This document shows positions 1 through 8,960 of a stretch of DNA of 25,000 bases, in pieces (within the stretch, counting starts at the first letter, position 1; the number at the start of each line of letters is the position of its first letter). Where the stretch lies: positions 37,501 through 62,500 of the forward strand of contig LUCW03000453.1 in the NCBI GenBank assembly GCA_001586965.3. The letters are read 5' to 3'. This DNA comes from Sphaeroforma sirkka (lineage: Eukaryota; Opisthokonta; Ichthyosporea; Ichthyophonida). The notes under the pieces were generated by a model. The model had not been told where the DNA came from. It ran no database searches and saw only the letters and a program-made list of their open reading frames with translations. The position numbers were made by a program, and so were the translations under genes.

Positions 1-497
1 CCTTGTCACCCATCGCACACGCCTTCATATCGAGTTCCATCGGCTCCGGTTCCCGCAGTACCGGCGTCGCCAGGTCATTCAGATCGTCCTTCAAGACACT
101 TGCGAGGTTTTTGTCCCCAGGATTAGAGAGCACTCATCTATTCGTCGCCAATGTGTACGTTGCCAGCTCTGAAGTTGAGGAACGTGATGCTTTGTACGCG
201 AATATAAACTCGGCTACGGCATTGGGCCAAGAATTTTCCTGTCCCTCCTGTAGCAAAAGGAATATTTATCTGTTGCATGTTCAGCACAAGATCTCGGTGT
301 CTACCCTTTTGGACCAGGTAAACGCTGATATTCTTTTCTGTGCACCAGGACATATATTTATCAGGAATCAATGGACTATCCTAAACAAGTATGAGCTGGC
401 GTTGGTCAATCTCTGGCACTACTTGTTGCTCGACAACACTTTTTGCTTCCTCAAAGTTATACTCGTCGTCTGGGCGCCCCGCAGTCATCCTTGACAT
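1..497 (-). pseudogene. gag-like fragment of a Ty3/gypsy-type element, runs off left edge
   Basis: Reading leftward from an ATG at 497-495 (MSRMTAGRPDDEYNF...), a reading frame has one in-frame TAG near 390, continues to about 140, then needs a frame change to continue. The last part, read towards base 1, is acidic and contains EPEPMELDMKA. A 'PMELD'-like motif just before the zinc knuckle is common in Ty3/gypsy Gag proteins, so I infer a Gag C-terminal region whose knuckle would lie outside the window. The middle (KNISVYLVQKGRHRDLVL) is helical-looking, which would suit a capsid domain, but I cannot identify it. The relation to the LTR-like arm 45 bp away is unclear. An open plus-strand frame spans the same bases; the motif favours the minus strand only moderately. 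Confidence 0.4.
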
Positions 498-540
498 TTG
501 ACTGATACCTAGGAATAAATAGTTGTACCCATAGAGGATG

Positions 541-775
541 TAGAAATACGGCCTCCGGTCAGTCTAAAATGTTAGTACTTCTAGTCAAAACTATTCAATA
601 AAGAACAGCTAGAGGTACCTCCTGTGAGATCGAGGATATTAAAGATCTTACCAAGAGAAAATCCCGATCATTCTTACACAAGCTACCACTGCTAAATCCT
701 AACTGACTTAAATTGTATCTTAGTTTGTATAACATAGTTTAAAACATAGAAATATTCATCGAAATTTACACAGGA
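541..775 (+). repeat. left inverted arm: LTR/leader-like sequence
   Basis: This stretch is the reverse complement of 4217-4806. Bases 541-570 match 4806-4777 without mismatch. A block near 660-720 matches about 4260-4325 with about one indel. Weaker similarity runs on to about 775. Relative to the right arm it lacks a 368-bp internal segment. Because the right arm directly precedes gag of the minus-strand element, I infer that the arm is LTR plus 5' leader, here in the opposite orientation. No clear TG...CA ends or target-site duplication could be found. Confidence 0.75.
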
Positions 776-949
776 CTGCGCGTACAGCGGTAGTATTAGT
801 CAAAGTATCATACCGTATCGAATGTTTGAGACCAAGCTGATTGATAATGAAGACCATGACACAAACTCGTCAAAGCACCGAGGCGAGCAATACACATGTC
901 CTTCTATTCACTATATCCACTACACCAGCACACTCTTTGACAGATTACA
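776..949. other. no recognisable gene
   Basis: Sequence between the left inverted arm and the recognisable reverse transcriptase. On the minus strand it should encode the rest of the RT palm and thumb, but I see only short fragments with stops and no recognisable motif. It is probably decayed pol. Confidence 0.4.
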
Positions 950-2100
950 GCATCTACCCCGAACCACTCCAACGGCTATGAGAGCCATACTATATGTACA
1001 GACATTGTAATTCATCTTTTTTGAAATAAATAATATCATCCCTAGATACGACAGGTCCGCAAATAGTTCCATCATAACTTGTTGGAAGAAAGAATGTAAC
1101 ATGTGTAAGCCTTCAGGTGCACCTTTAAACTGGTACTTCTTACCTTGTCAAGTAAAGGAAAAGTATTTCCTATGAGGCTCATATATCTGTAGTTGATGGA
1201 ATGCAGCTTTTAAGTCTATCTTGGAAAATATAGTCGCACCCTCCATTTTGCGTAGTACCTCGCTAATCTTAGGTAAGGGAAAACTATGTTGCGGAATTAG
1301 TTTGTTGATTGGCGACAGGTCTAGTACTACTCTTGTTTTACTAAACGTTCCATCAGATTTCTATTGATTGACCGTTAAGAGAGCTAAGTTAACTGGGGTT
1401 GCATCATAATTGATTTCAATTAGCCCCTGTTTTAACCAATCTTCGATTCGGGTTTTGACAACGTCTTTGTGTCTCCAACTCACGTAGTTATGAGAAGGAC
1501 ACTTTAACTTATAGAAGTCGACATTTGTTATGTCAAGTCTAACGTACCCATTAGAGAACTTAAACATACACCAGTCAGTTATTGCAATCTTCCTGTTTTG
1601 TATAATTAAGTCCATAATTATATCGGTGACGTGCGGAATCATATCCTTTGCTTCACCTTCCGGAGGTTTAGGTATCTTTAACATATTATCATCTGACTGA
1701 CCTTTATTCGGGTCTAGCCCATTAGGCAGACCAGTGAGTGTTATACCTAAACTGAGAAGATCAGTCATACCTATAATTAAATCGTATTTCTGAGACATGT
1801 CAGTAACGATTAGGTGAGCCTTCACTTCTTTTCTATCTGACAACATTATGTGTGCATAGTCAATGGCTTGTTCGCAAGTAGTAACTTTGCCATTTCCCAA
1901 GATTAAATCAGTTGTTTCGTTATGGACAGCCATATCTGTAGCGTAGGCTACTCAGCGTGAGATAGCAGAGACTTCAGCCCCTGGATCAAATAGTGCCATA
2001 ACTTTTTCTCCATTTACGAAAACTGTTTGAAAGATACGTTCATCTCCTTTGGTATAGATTTTATTGAACATTTTCTCATAATCTTGCTCTAGTGCGCACA
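950..2100 (-). pseudogene. pol: Ty3/gypsy pol fragment: protease and N-terminal reverse transcriptase
   Basis: Minus-strand reading gives an aspartic protease followed by the start of a reverse transcriptase. The protease active-site region reads ALFDPGAEVSAIS at about 2000-1960, where Asp-Thr-Gly has become Asp-Pro-Gly. A TGA follows, then the C-terminal protease motif DLIIGMTDLLSLG (about 1790-1750). After a linker comes IEDWLKQGLIEINYDA, a TAA at 1363-1361, then LPKISEVLRKMEGATIFSKI with the first catalytic Asp in SKIDLKAAFHQL (about 1235-1200), and an FKGAPEGL block near 1125. The YxDD region is at about 1045-1030. There the frame gives SYLGMILF and a neighbouring frame gives RDDIIYF, so a small indel breaks the catalytic loop. 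RT thumb, RNase H and integrase are missing. The order protease-RT and the motifs support Ty3/gypsy. Confidence 0.88.
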
Positions 2101-2110
2101 TATGGTACTG

Positions 2111-4134
2111 TCAGTGCTTAACTTGGACGTCTGGTAAGTCCTTGCAATCCTCTTTGTGCCAACCGTTAGTACCCTTGCAAGTAGCACACTCTTTCATATA
2201 GTGTCCAAAATCTGGCTTGCCTGGTGCACACTTAACAGGGTCGTGTCTACCATTCCACTTGCCATTACGTTTTGTGAGGTTGTAACCACACTTCTTGCAA
2301 GGCGCTCTCACCTTCTTTTCACCTTTCGGTTCGGTAGAAGTAGAGCCAGTACCCCTTCCAGTAGTAGTGCGAGGTTTCTTAGTACTACGCGCAGTGTTAG
2401 TCTCAACTGCGTTACGCTTAGTGGGCTGGGTGTAGCTCGTGGTACTAAGTACTCTAGTAGAGGGATTGGTATGCTTATCTTCTCAAAGACAGACCAAGGC
2501 ATAGATCGCAAATCACCATAGGCGATGATGTCATCATTGACTTTCTTACAGAGGTTAGCTCCCAGAGTCTTCATCATCTGACAAATCAATAAATATTCGC
2601 CAGTATAGGTACGACCACCCATCCGAGTATTCATATGTGTCATATGAGCTAGAGCACCTCGAATAGTGGTATCGTTCGCAAAGAACTTGCGAGACTCTAG
2701 AAGTTCACGGTCACGTGCATCTTCAAAAAAGGTGTTAAGTATATTATCACGCAACTGGTGGCAGGGTAGGGCTTTCCAGTTGCGCTCATGGGCCTTCAAG
2801 ATAGTTCGCCATTCACCTGACTCACAGAAATGAATAAAGTCATTCATCATCTGCTTATCCTTAAGGCTGGCAGACTCCTTAAGTTGGTCGAAGGCCTTCA
2901 GTGTCTCCACTGTACTCTCATTAGTAGAGAAATCGACCTCAGCCTGCGCGTTACCTAGCTGCTTTATAAAGCTTGGTTCTAAGCGTTCACGAGGCTCATG
3001 CTCAGTGCTACGGGCTGCTAGTGCCAAGATGGTGTCTATTTCCTTTCTCTTGTTATCGAGATAGCAAATGTTATCCGCTTTCCTATCGTCAAGGTCAGAA
3101 TCATTCAATAGACGGTCCTCAAGGACTTGCATACCAGAGCGTAATAGCCTGAGACGAGTATGTCTGGTTCTCACTTCCTCATCCTCAGGATTAGAGCGGG
3201 AACTCTCTAACGAGGTACTGGTGTAGCGATTGCCAAAATCGTGATTACCAGGGTTAGTTGGCAAATGAGGGTCGATATTACGAGGATGGTAAGCCTCATC
3301 GAGTTCCATACGATCATATCCTCTGACAGGGTTAGGTTTGTCAAGAGGATGGTCAATGGTAGCATCAGAGCTATAGAGATTATATTTTAAAATATTTCTT
3401 CATTCACCAGCGGTAACTGGCTTAGTGGTACACGTACTGGCTGGTAAACCAGTAAGTCTCGGGTTCGAAACTCGGCCCGGAATTTTCTTCTTCTTCGGTA
3501 TAGGAAGAATATCAGCCACGTGGGACACGATAGAGGGGTCCACAACTGCTGCTGCCGCTAGCTCCTTCAAGAGCACTTCAGTGCGGTTCAATTGGCGTCG
3601 AGATTGAGAGGATCCAACCACTCGTTGTCGAGTTATGGCGTCCTCAACTTCGGCCCCAAGATTTGAGCTGGATGGAATGGCTTCTCCGTCGATGGCGAAA
3701 CCGAAATTTTCGGACAGGCCCAATACTTTCTTTTCACTCCGGATTTGTGCTGGAGTGTCCTTTAGATGTGGAGTTATAATGTCCCCGACATTCGTATCCA
3801 CGAATTTTTCAGCCTTTCGACGTTTGTCCCCAATATTTGACGGCACGTGGTCAGGGGGCAAGCTGGGGTCCTGAGCTTCACTCCTAGGTGATACACGGAC
3901 GCTGGCGAGCCTTTCCGCGGTAGTAGATACCTCTTATTCCAAGGCTTTAGGATCCGACGAGTCATCCTCAGAATTATCCTCTGTACCAACTTCAGAATTG
4001 GCTTCCCCAACAGTTTCCTCGGCAGGCTCAACTCCAGACAGGCTAGGTGTTTCCACAGGGACCTCAGAAACCTCGGCAGGCTTAGCAGGCTTAGAGCTAG
4101 CGGCTCCCTTGCCTTTAGAAGTACCCTTAGCCAT
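2111..4134 (-). pseudogene. gag: Ty3/gypsy gag with zinc-knuckle-like C-terminus, interrupted
   Basis: From ATG 4134 (MAKGTSKGKGAASSKPAK, Lys/Ala-rich then acidic) one reading frame continues to 2308, interrupted only by TAA at 3936-3934 and TGA at 3402-3400. The middle contains a PKKKK basic stretch. The part after 3309 is charged and helix-rich, fitting a capsid. Near 2460-2480 the frame shifts; the other frame then gives TNTARSTKKPRTTTGRGTG and Cys/His-rich sequence at 2300-2111. Its last module, CATCKGTNGWHKEDC, has spacing CX2CX6HX3C and is probably a nucleic-acid-binding knuckle. Protease follows immediately downstream on the same strand. Function is inferred from position and composition; I could not match the capsid to a named subfamily. 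Confidence 0.72.
3411..3480 (+). pseudogene. tRNA-like sequence (Thr-GGT-like), probably a relic
   Basis: The plus strand holds TGGCTTAGTGG at 3418-3428, matching the RNA polymerase III A-box consensus. GGTTCGAAACT at 3462-3472 matches the B box at 9 of 11 positions. Between them ACTGG and CCAGT pair as an anticodon stem around an 8-base loop CTGGTAAA; one extra A compared with a normal loop would give anticodon GGT. The T arm pairs with two G-T wobbles. The D stem is poor and no 7-bp acceptor stem forms, so this is not a working tRNA. It lies antisense within gag and could be a tRNA-derived insertion or chance. Confidence 0.35.
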
Positions 4135-4216
4135 AGTATTTGCTGGATAGTAAATCGATGTTAGACAGTCTAGAAGCAGTACACTACTGTAACTACTAAA
4201 TAACTGAAAAATATCC

Positions 4217-4806
4217 AAACTTCGATGGAAATCACTAGGTTTCAAACTATATTAAACTAAAATACAATTTAGTCAGTTAGGATTTAGCAGTGGTAGCTTG
4301 TGTAAGAATGATCGGGACTGCCTCTTGTTAAGAGCCTAAATATCCTCGATCACACAGGGCGTACCTGTAGCTGTTCTTTATTGAATAATTTTCACTAAAA
4401 GTACTAAGTGTTCATAACCACATGCCTAATTTGTAGATAGACATAATAACGTAAGTCACGTTAATACATTAGCTGATATAAATAAAGTTCCATCTGAAGA
4501 CAAGTTAAAAAAAGAAAAAGACTTATTGGATTTTGGAGATTAGCGGGAGGACCAAAATCTATAAGTAGTAGTTCGGAGATTATAAAATATAGTTTATAAT
4601 ATCCTACATCTACTAATGTCTCAAATAGGTCCAAGTAGATGAGTCATACCAAATACTCAGGCTATTGGAGCCATCAAAGTGAATTTAGAACACTTTGGAA
4701 ATATTGGAAAAAGAGCTTGTATTAAATTATTTAAAATACAAATAAAAACCAATATATTATCTCAATTGATCTTGATATTTTAGACTGACCGGAGGCCGTA
4801 TTTCTA
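4217..4806 (-). repeat. right inverted arm: probable 5' LTR and leader of the first gypsy element
   Basis: It lies immediately upstream (minus strand) of gag, where a 5' LTR and leader belong. It is homologous, in inverted orientation, to 541-775. Homology covers about 4217-4408 and 4777-4806; the stretch between is unique to this copy. Both arms contain TTCTTTATTGAATA-type sequence, with an AATAAA on the minus strand of this arm and on the plus strand of the left arm. That could be a polyadenylation signal, as expected in an LTR. LTR borders are not clearly defined. Confidence 0.6.
4409..4776. other. 368-bp segment present only in the right arm
   Basis: AT-rich sequence inside the right arm with no counterpart in the left arm, where the flanking blocks are adjacent. 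It has no convincing reading frame. A TATAAATAAAG motif lies near 4478. Either it is normal LTR sequence deleted from the left copy, or an insertion here; no terminal repeats or target duplication were seen. Confidence 0.6.
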
Positions 4807-4984
4807 CCCCTAGGTCGTACTACCGACAACGTGCATAACATGTCCGTACCATCAGCGAGTCGGGTTTGGGTTACATGTACAACGTCCATGTTTTGGCTTT
4901 TTCTAACACGCCTAGCATCACAGCTTGAAAATAACATGGCGGCACTCTCTTCCGGCGGGGCACCTTCACATGCTCAAACCTCAC

Positions 4985-5235
4985 AGACACACTAGGCCCG
5001 TCATCCTCGACACAGAATGCGGTCGGCGTACCTGGGGAGTATATCGTGTGCTGGAATATAAACTGGATTCAACATCAGCTCACCGCTGTTTAAATTTTTG
5101 GTTCTGTTGAAGAGCCAGGAGCTGTTGTTCCGATCGCTCTTGAACATCAGCAAACGGCTCTGGTACTTTCACTTGGTTGTCTGCAGTGGTTCGAGCATCA
5201 TTATTCATCTCTCGTGTGTTCATGTCGCCTTGCAT
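4985..5235 (-). pseudogene. unrecognised Gln/Asn/Glu-rich coding relic
   Basis: From ATG 5235-5233 the minus strand reads 51 codons beginning MQGDMNTREMNNDART and ending in a Gln-rich stretch (EQQLLALQQNQKFKQR) before TGA at 5082-5080. The same frame stays open beyond the stop to about 4985. Composition is coding-like and hydrophilic, possibly coiled coil. It lies downstream, on the same strand, of the coding relic at 5310-5640 and could belong to the same decayed gene or element. I recognise no domain. Confidence 0.35.
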
Positions 5236-5309
5236 TATCTACCTCATAGAAAATTTGAAAAGTCCAGGCTCCGCATCAACCTATTCTTGAGTGTCATTGT
5301 CATCTTCCC

Positions 5310-5640
5310 AGTATTTGGACAAGGATTGCCGTCGTTGGTAGGCTCCATGTTTTGTTTCTTGGTATTGCTCGACACACCGTCTCAAACACTACTGTCATGC
5401 CACAGTCCCTCACCCGCTGTGGGTTACCTCTGTGCCAACCACTGCATTGTCTATTACCACCATTGGTCCATCGTCCAGATTCTTATTTTAGATTGGCCCT
5501 GGAGTCGCCAATAGTTCATCCAACCGAGAATTCAGGCCTTGGAAACGGACAAAAGTTACATTCAACGATGGCCCCTGTGCCCCCAACTCGGCAGCGTGTG
5601 ACTGCCATTTTTGCGAGTTCAATTAATTCACCACTGAGTG
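5310..5640 (-). pseudogene. unnamed repeat-encoded protein, copy A (paralogue of 19720-20484)
   Basis: Minus-strand translation aligns with the longer open frame at about 20130-19770. Copy A reads AELGAQGPSLNVTF, then a DELLA block, then LDDGPMVVIDNAV. After a frame change comes MTVVFETVCRAI and WSLPTTAILVQILG; copy B has WCLPTTAIHVQILG at the corresponding place. Nucleotide differences in the best-aligned blocks fall mostly at third positions of this frame, so the shared frame was once coding. Copy A has in-frame stops and at least one frameshift. I cannot assign a function. Repetition next to retroelement sequence suggests a transposon-carried gene. Confidence 0.55.
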
Positions 5641-5903
5641 AGTTAGAATATTCCGGGGTTTTATTCTCATCGCATCATCGTACGGCTCACCACCATATGG
5701 TGCTGTCATTTATGCAATTAATTTAAGTAACGGACCATTACAATGTCTCCATCCTGGAAGTGCATATACTTCGTTTGATATCTGCGGTTATATGCTGTGC
5801 GCATCTCCTCTTGATATTCGCAACATCAGCGCCAAGTTGTGGTCTGATTCTGCAGCCGCTGTTCCAATAATACTATTGTACTGGTAGCTTTCACTGCTGT
5901 GTT
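5641..5903. other. no gene recognised
   Basis: Part of the minus strand just upstream of copy A stays open for a short way (LSGELIELAKMAVTRC in a different frame), but no clear start or domain is visible. Weak similarity to RT sequence may begin about 5840 on the plus strand. Confidence 0.35.
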
Positions 5904-5999
5904 GTAGGGATAGTATCATTTATTTCAAATAATGACAAGTATGTATATTACAATGTATGAACATATGGTATGGCTCTCATAGTCGCTGTAGTGGTTCAT
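5904..5999 (+). pseudogene. RT-region fragment in plus orientation
   Basis: This stretch resembles the reverse complement of 954-1045. Both share TAGGGAT(G/A), then TTTATTTCAAA, a TTACAATGT block, and TATGGCTCTCATAG near the end, with scattered differences. It is therefore a second copy of sequence just after the YxDD region of the first gypsy element, in the opposite orientation. It ends where the minus-strand gene at 5996-7107 ends. It is too short and interrupted to encode anything. Confidence 0.6.
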
Positions 6000-7107
6000 G
6001 AAAGATTAGCGTTTGCCGGGATTTGCGGGTTAGGTGAGAAGAGGTTTGCATTATGCTTTGCTTGGAAAGCCTTCTGGAGACGATCCGCGGTAGATTGGAG
6101 GATGTATGCGTTAGTGGAATTGACAAGTGGGATCAGTAGTGCATCCATGCTGCGGTCAAGAATTTTTGGCGCTCGTTCATGTGTGCAGCGGCCCTCCCGC
6201 TTGGTGCGGAGATAATGGATTAAAGCTGCTTTCGTAGCGTCGGGATGTTGTTGGGAGCGGGGGTCGATGTTTTCATCAAGCTGCCATTTCCATGTAAGTG
6301 CTGCATGTCGTTTTACCTGGGCGACAGCGTCGCTAGGAACACAGAGGCGGATGAAACTGGTGAAGATTACGCGGCGATTTGGTTGAGATACCGATTTAGA
6401 CGGAAGATACCAGAGAAAGTGGTTGCGATTGAGGACTGGTTGGGCATGCCAGGATTTTTCAAATACTGATTGGGATGGGGGCTTGCCGTTAGGGAAAATT
6501 ACTCGGAAGAAGAGCCATAACGGAGTTATGTCATCCATTTCATGAAGAGTTTTGTTCGGCATCGGGCGGCCCACCACTTTCGTCAAAAGGTGTTCGGGTA
6601 CTGGCGGCTGCGGTTGGGACTGATAAGCTGGTAGGGTCGGGCGTTTTTTAGGGCTCGGTTTTGTAGGTTTGTCCACTTTTGAGTGGTAGCTGGGAGGCTC
6701 ACTGCTGCTATTGGGCGCCTGTGACCGCAGTCTTTTTGCAGGTGGAGCAGGCGGGCTTGTGGAGCCAAATCAGAAAGTGTCGGGTGTGTCTTTATCTATA
6801 GGTGCACGGGTTTGGGATTTACGGTCCCGGAGTTTGGATTCAAAGTTGGTTGTTTTTGCACAGAGGTTAGTGAGCATTTGGTGTATGGTTTCCATTGGTC
6901 ATCAGTCAAAGGCTCCTTGGAGATGGGCCTATCATTGTTCGAGGTTGTTAGAGCCGGTCCCAAAATTTGATTGAGATTGGCCTGTACAGTACTGACCTGG
7001 GCAGAGAGGTTTGTGATCGATTTTTGTATGTCAAATTTCCATTGGTCATTGGGTAAGGAGCCGTTGGGGACGAACGTCTCAATTGGGGATTCGGTCTGGC
7101 CCGACAT
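5996..7107 (-). pseudogene. unrecognised ORF1/Gag-like protein: coiled-coil-like start, Pro-rich middle, long open C-terminal part
   Basis: Reading from ATG 7107-7105 (MSGQTESPIETF), the N-terminal part has two similar DQWK-containing segments, each followed by a heptad-like helix (DIQKSITNLSAQVSTVQANL and IHQMLTNLCAKTTNFESKL). A frameshift lies near 6895 and an in-frame TGA at 6772-6770. From 6769 to 5996 the frame is open for about 258 codons. It is first Pro/Ser/Lys-rich (STSPPAPPAKRLR, TKPSPKKRPTLP), then an Arg/Lys-rich, probably helical C-terminal region (RRVIFTSFIRLCVP). Coiled coil, Pro-rich linker and basic C-terminus resemble ORF1/Gag-like nucleic-acid-binding proteins of retroelements, but no zinc knuckle or RRM motif is visible. 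A host gene is possible. The two disruptions suggest a young pseudogene or sequencing errors. Confidence 0.55.
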
Positions 7108-7167
7108 TTTTCGCGGATGTGGGACTGTGGGGCTGTGGGAGTGTGGGTCCCCAGACTCCCTACTGTA

Positions 7168-7185
7168 TTTTTTTTTTTTTTTTTT
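7168..7185 (-). repeat. A18 tract (T18 on plus)
   Basis: Eighteen consecutive T on the plus strand, about 60 bp upstream of the minus-strand gene starting at 7107. On the minus strand it could be the 3' poly(A) remnant of a retrotransposed sequence lying to its right; no target-site duplication was found. Confidence 0.8.
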
Positions 7186-7359
7186 GATTGGAAATCCAAA
7201 TTTCAAGTCAATGTTTTGGTGGGGTCTGTGGGTTTTTGAAAGTGGTATTCAGTTCTACACTGGGGACCTACTGGTCACCGAGATATACGTTTCGGAGACG
7301 AAAATTTGAATCAAAGGTCCATCGTGAAAAATAAATATGGGGAAGTGTTGTAGTCCGCG

Positions 7360-8020
7360 AATTGGTATTATCTGCGTCCAAAGTATACGTTAAATCTAGG
7401 TGGTTTATCTCTTATTGAGTTGTGATCCATTTGTACGAACAGAAGTCGAGAACACCAGATACCCGAGTTTTGTTCAACGAATTTTTGTAACAATTGTATG
7501 AGGTCTCTATGTGATCGCTATTTTGCTCCTATGACTTTAGGTTGGTACGGGCGAGAGACTAGGTGATGTGTCGGCGCTTGTTCAATGACTTTTGAGAGTA
7601 TATCAATAACATATTCAGTGCCTTGGTCTGACTGTATAATTTGTGGGAACCCATGTTCACACATTATTGATATCACCGTTCTTGCTACCGTTACTGCGGA
7701 TTTATCCATCATTGGTCTGAGTATGGTATATGATGAGTGTACATCTAGCCACACTAACACATATGTGTGGCCTCAGTTTGAGTCTAATAGTGGGTCTATG
7801 GCGCTTGGACTTTGTCGCCTGCGACTGCGGCTGTGATTTATTGTAAGAGGTGGAATCCCCTTTTTTTTTTTTCGAGACACGGTACGCGTTGAAACTTCGA
7901 CGTACCTGTGTACACATTGTTAGATTTTCGGTCTATCGTGTCCATCGGTTTGAAATTTATTTACCGTTTCTTCTGGTGTGTAATATCCCAGATTATGGCA
8001 TTGTTCGATGGCGTGGACGC
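7360..8020 (-). pseudogene. Ty3/gypsy integrase with catalytic Glu replaced by a stop
   Basis: The minus strand encodes a retroviral-type integrase core. The first Asp lies in VLVWLDVHSSYTI, the second in IIQSDQGTEYV (about 7640). The block RPYQPKVIGAK is followed at once by TAG (7520-7518). Exactly 35 residues separate the second Asp from this TAG, so the stop sits at the Glu of the DD35E triad. In-frame sequence continues as RSHRDLIQLLQKF and later PPRFNVYFGRR, a usual block near the end of the core in gypsy integrases. Upstream, a TGA precedes GHTYVLVW and an A12 tract (7861-7872) falls in the N-terminal part. That part around 8000-7900 is only weakly readable as an HHCC-type region. Confidence 0.88.
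7861..7872. repeat. T12 tract
   Basis: Homopolymer inside the region expected to encode the integrase N-terminus; on the minus strand it reads as a run of Lys codons. It is a likely source of frame loss there. Confidence 0.8.
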
Positions 8021-8740
8021 GTGTCTCGCATTCCGTCTCATTTGATACATTCCTATTATTTGCTGTTTGTGATGCTGAGACGTGTTGTTCCCGTTTGTGT
8101 CAAAGTATGGAGACTTCACTTCTATCTTTGCTACCAATGCGACACCCGATGGGGTCTTGGTACATTCTTTTGTGCCTTCTTTGAGAAATGTGTTGTTCGT
8201 GTTTACCACATGCATCAGGTCTTCTTATAGCAGAGACACAAATTTAGGAACCCAACTTGCGTTTGGGTAGTATGGCACACATTTCGTGATGCAGGTTGCC
8301 TCTTCAATGACTTTGTCGAAGACATCAAATATCAGTTCCCAAGACGGGTTTGCTAATGCATTTACGTCCTACGCTCACTTTTGTAGTAGCATAGTTCTTT
8401 TCTGCTCTAGTATTTATCTGTCTGTGCATTGTGTGCCCATGTAAACAGATCTACTGTGAATTTCTAAAACGTCTTTCAGCTTCTTTATAGAATCTGGGAT
8501 GTAACATCCAGTCTATAGCTGATATGGTTATAGACATGTTTGTTTCCAAGGTTGTAAACTCTTGGCTGTTGTGTGTTGTTTTGTTTGCGTCTTTAATAAC
8601 TCCTTTTGATATTGAATGTGTCTCGTGGTTATCCTTGCCTGGGACATGTATGATGGAGAAAGGGTGGTATAATGTTTTTTTTGCTATCTATATGGCTAGC
8701 ATCGGGTGTAATGTCTGTTGGCTGTTCATTTGCGTGAGCG
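8021..8740 (-). pseudogene. decayed link between RNase H and integrase
   Basis: By position this should encode the end of RNase H, the tether and the start of the integrase zinc-binding domain. On the minus strand I see only short open stretches separated by stops, with no secure motif. Plus-strand frames here are long by chance and show no recognisable domain. Confidence 0.45.
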
Positions 8741-8960
8741 CTATATGATCTGTCGAAGTGTTACGTTCCCTCCTTTAATGTATTCGGAGAAATGTTCCAG
8801 ACTGTATACCAGTGCCAGTAGCACTTTCTTGTTTGTGTCATAGCGTTCTGGGGCGGGGTTCAGGCCTATAGACAAGTAGAGAATGTATCTTCTGGCTCCA
8901 TCTATGACTTGGTTTAGATATCCTCCTATGCCACAGTCACTAGCGTCGTTCATGATCTAA
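8741..8960 (-). pseudogene. Ty3/gypsy RNase H domain, catalytic Glu changed to Val
   Basis: Seventy open codons give NDASDCGIGGYL (first catalytic Asp of an RNase H, as in the common TDAS.xGIGG form), then RRYILYLSIGLNPAPERYD, and LALVYSLEHFSEYIKGG, all in family order. Where gypsy RNase H has an E followed by LLAL/LLGI, this copy has KKVLLALV, so the catalytic Glu is Val (GTG at 8824-8822; GAG to GTG is one base). The domain degrades RNA in RNA-DNA hybrids during reverse transcription, and this copy is predicted inactive. A stop lies just before the first residues, linking to RT upstream. Confidence 0.88.

Noticed and set aside
3..494. 163-codon plus-strand reading frame
   Set aside because: No recognisable domain. 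The minus strand of the same bases has a Gag-like acidic motif (EPEPMELD), so the plus frame is more likely a shadow. Not certain.
541..4806. DIRS-type element, because the terminal repeats are inverted
   Set aside because: A retropepsin region is present, which DIRS elements lack, and no tyrosine recombinase is seen. Ty3/gypsy with rearranged ends fits better.
7850..8270. Long plus-strand reading frames opposite the integrase
   Set aside because: They start in a poly-T run, are hydrophobic and Cys-rich without motifs, and lie antisense to decayed pol.
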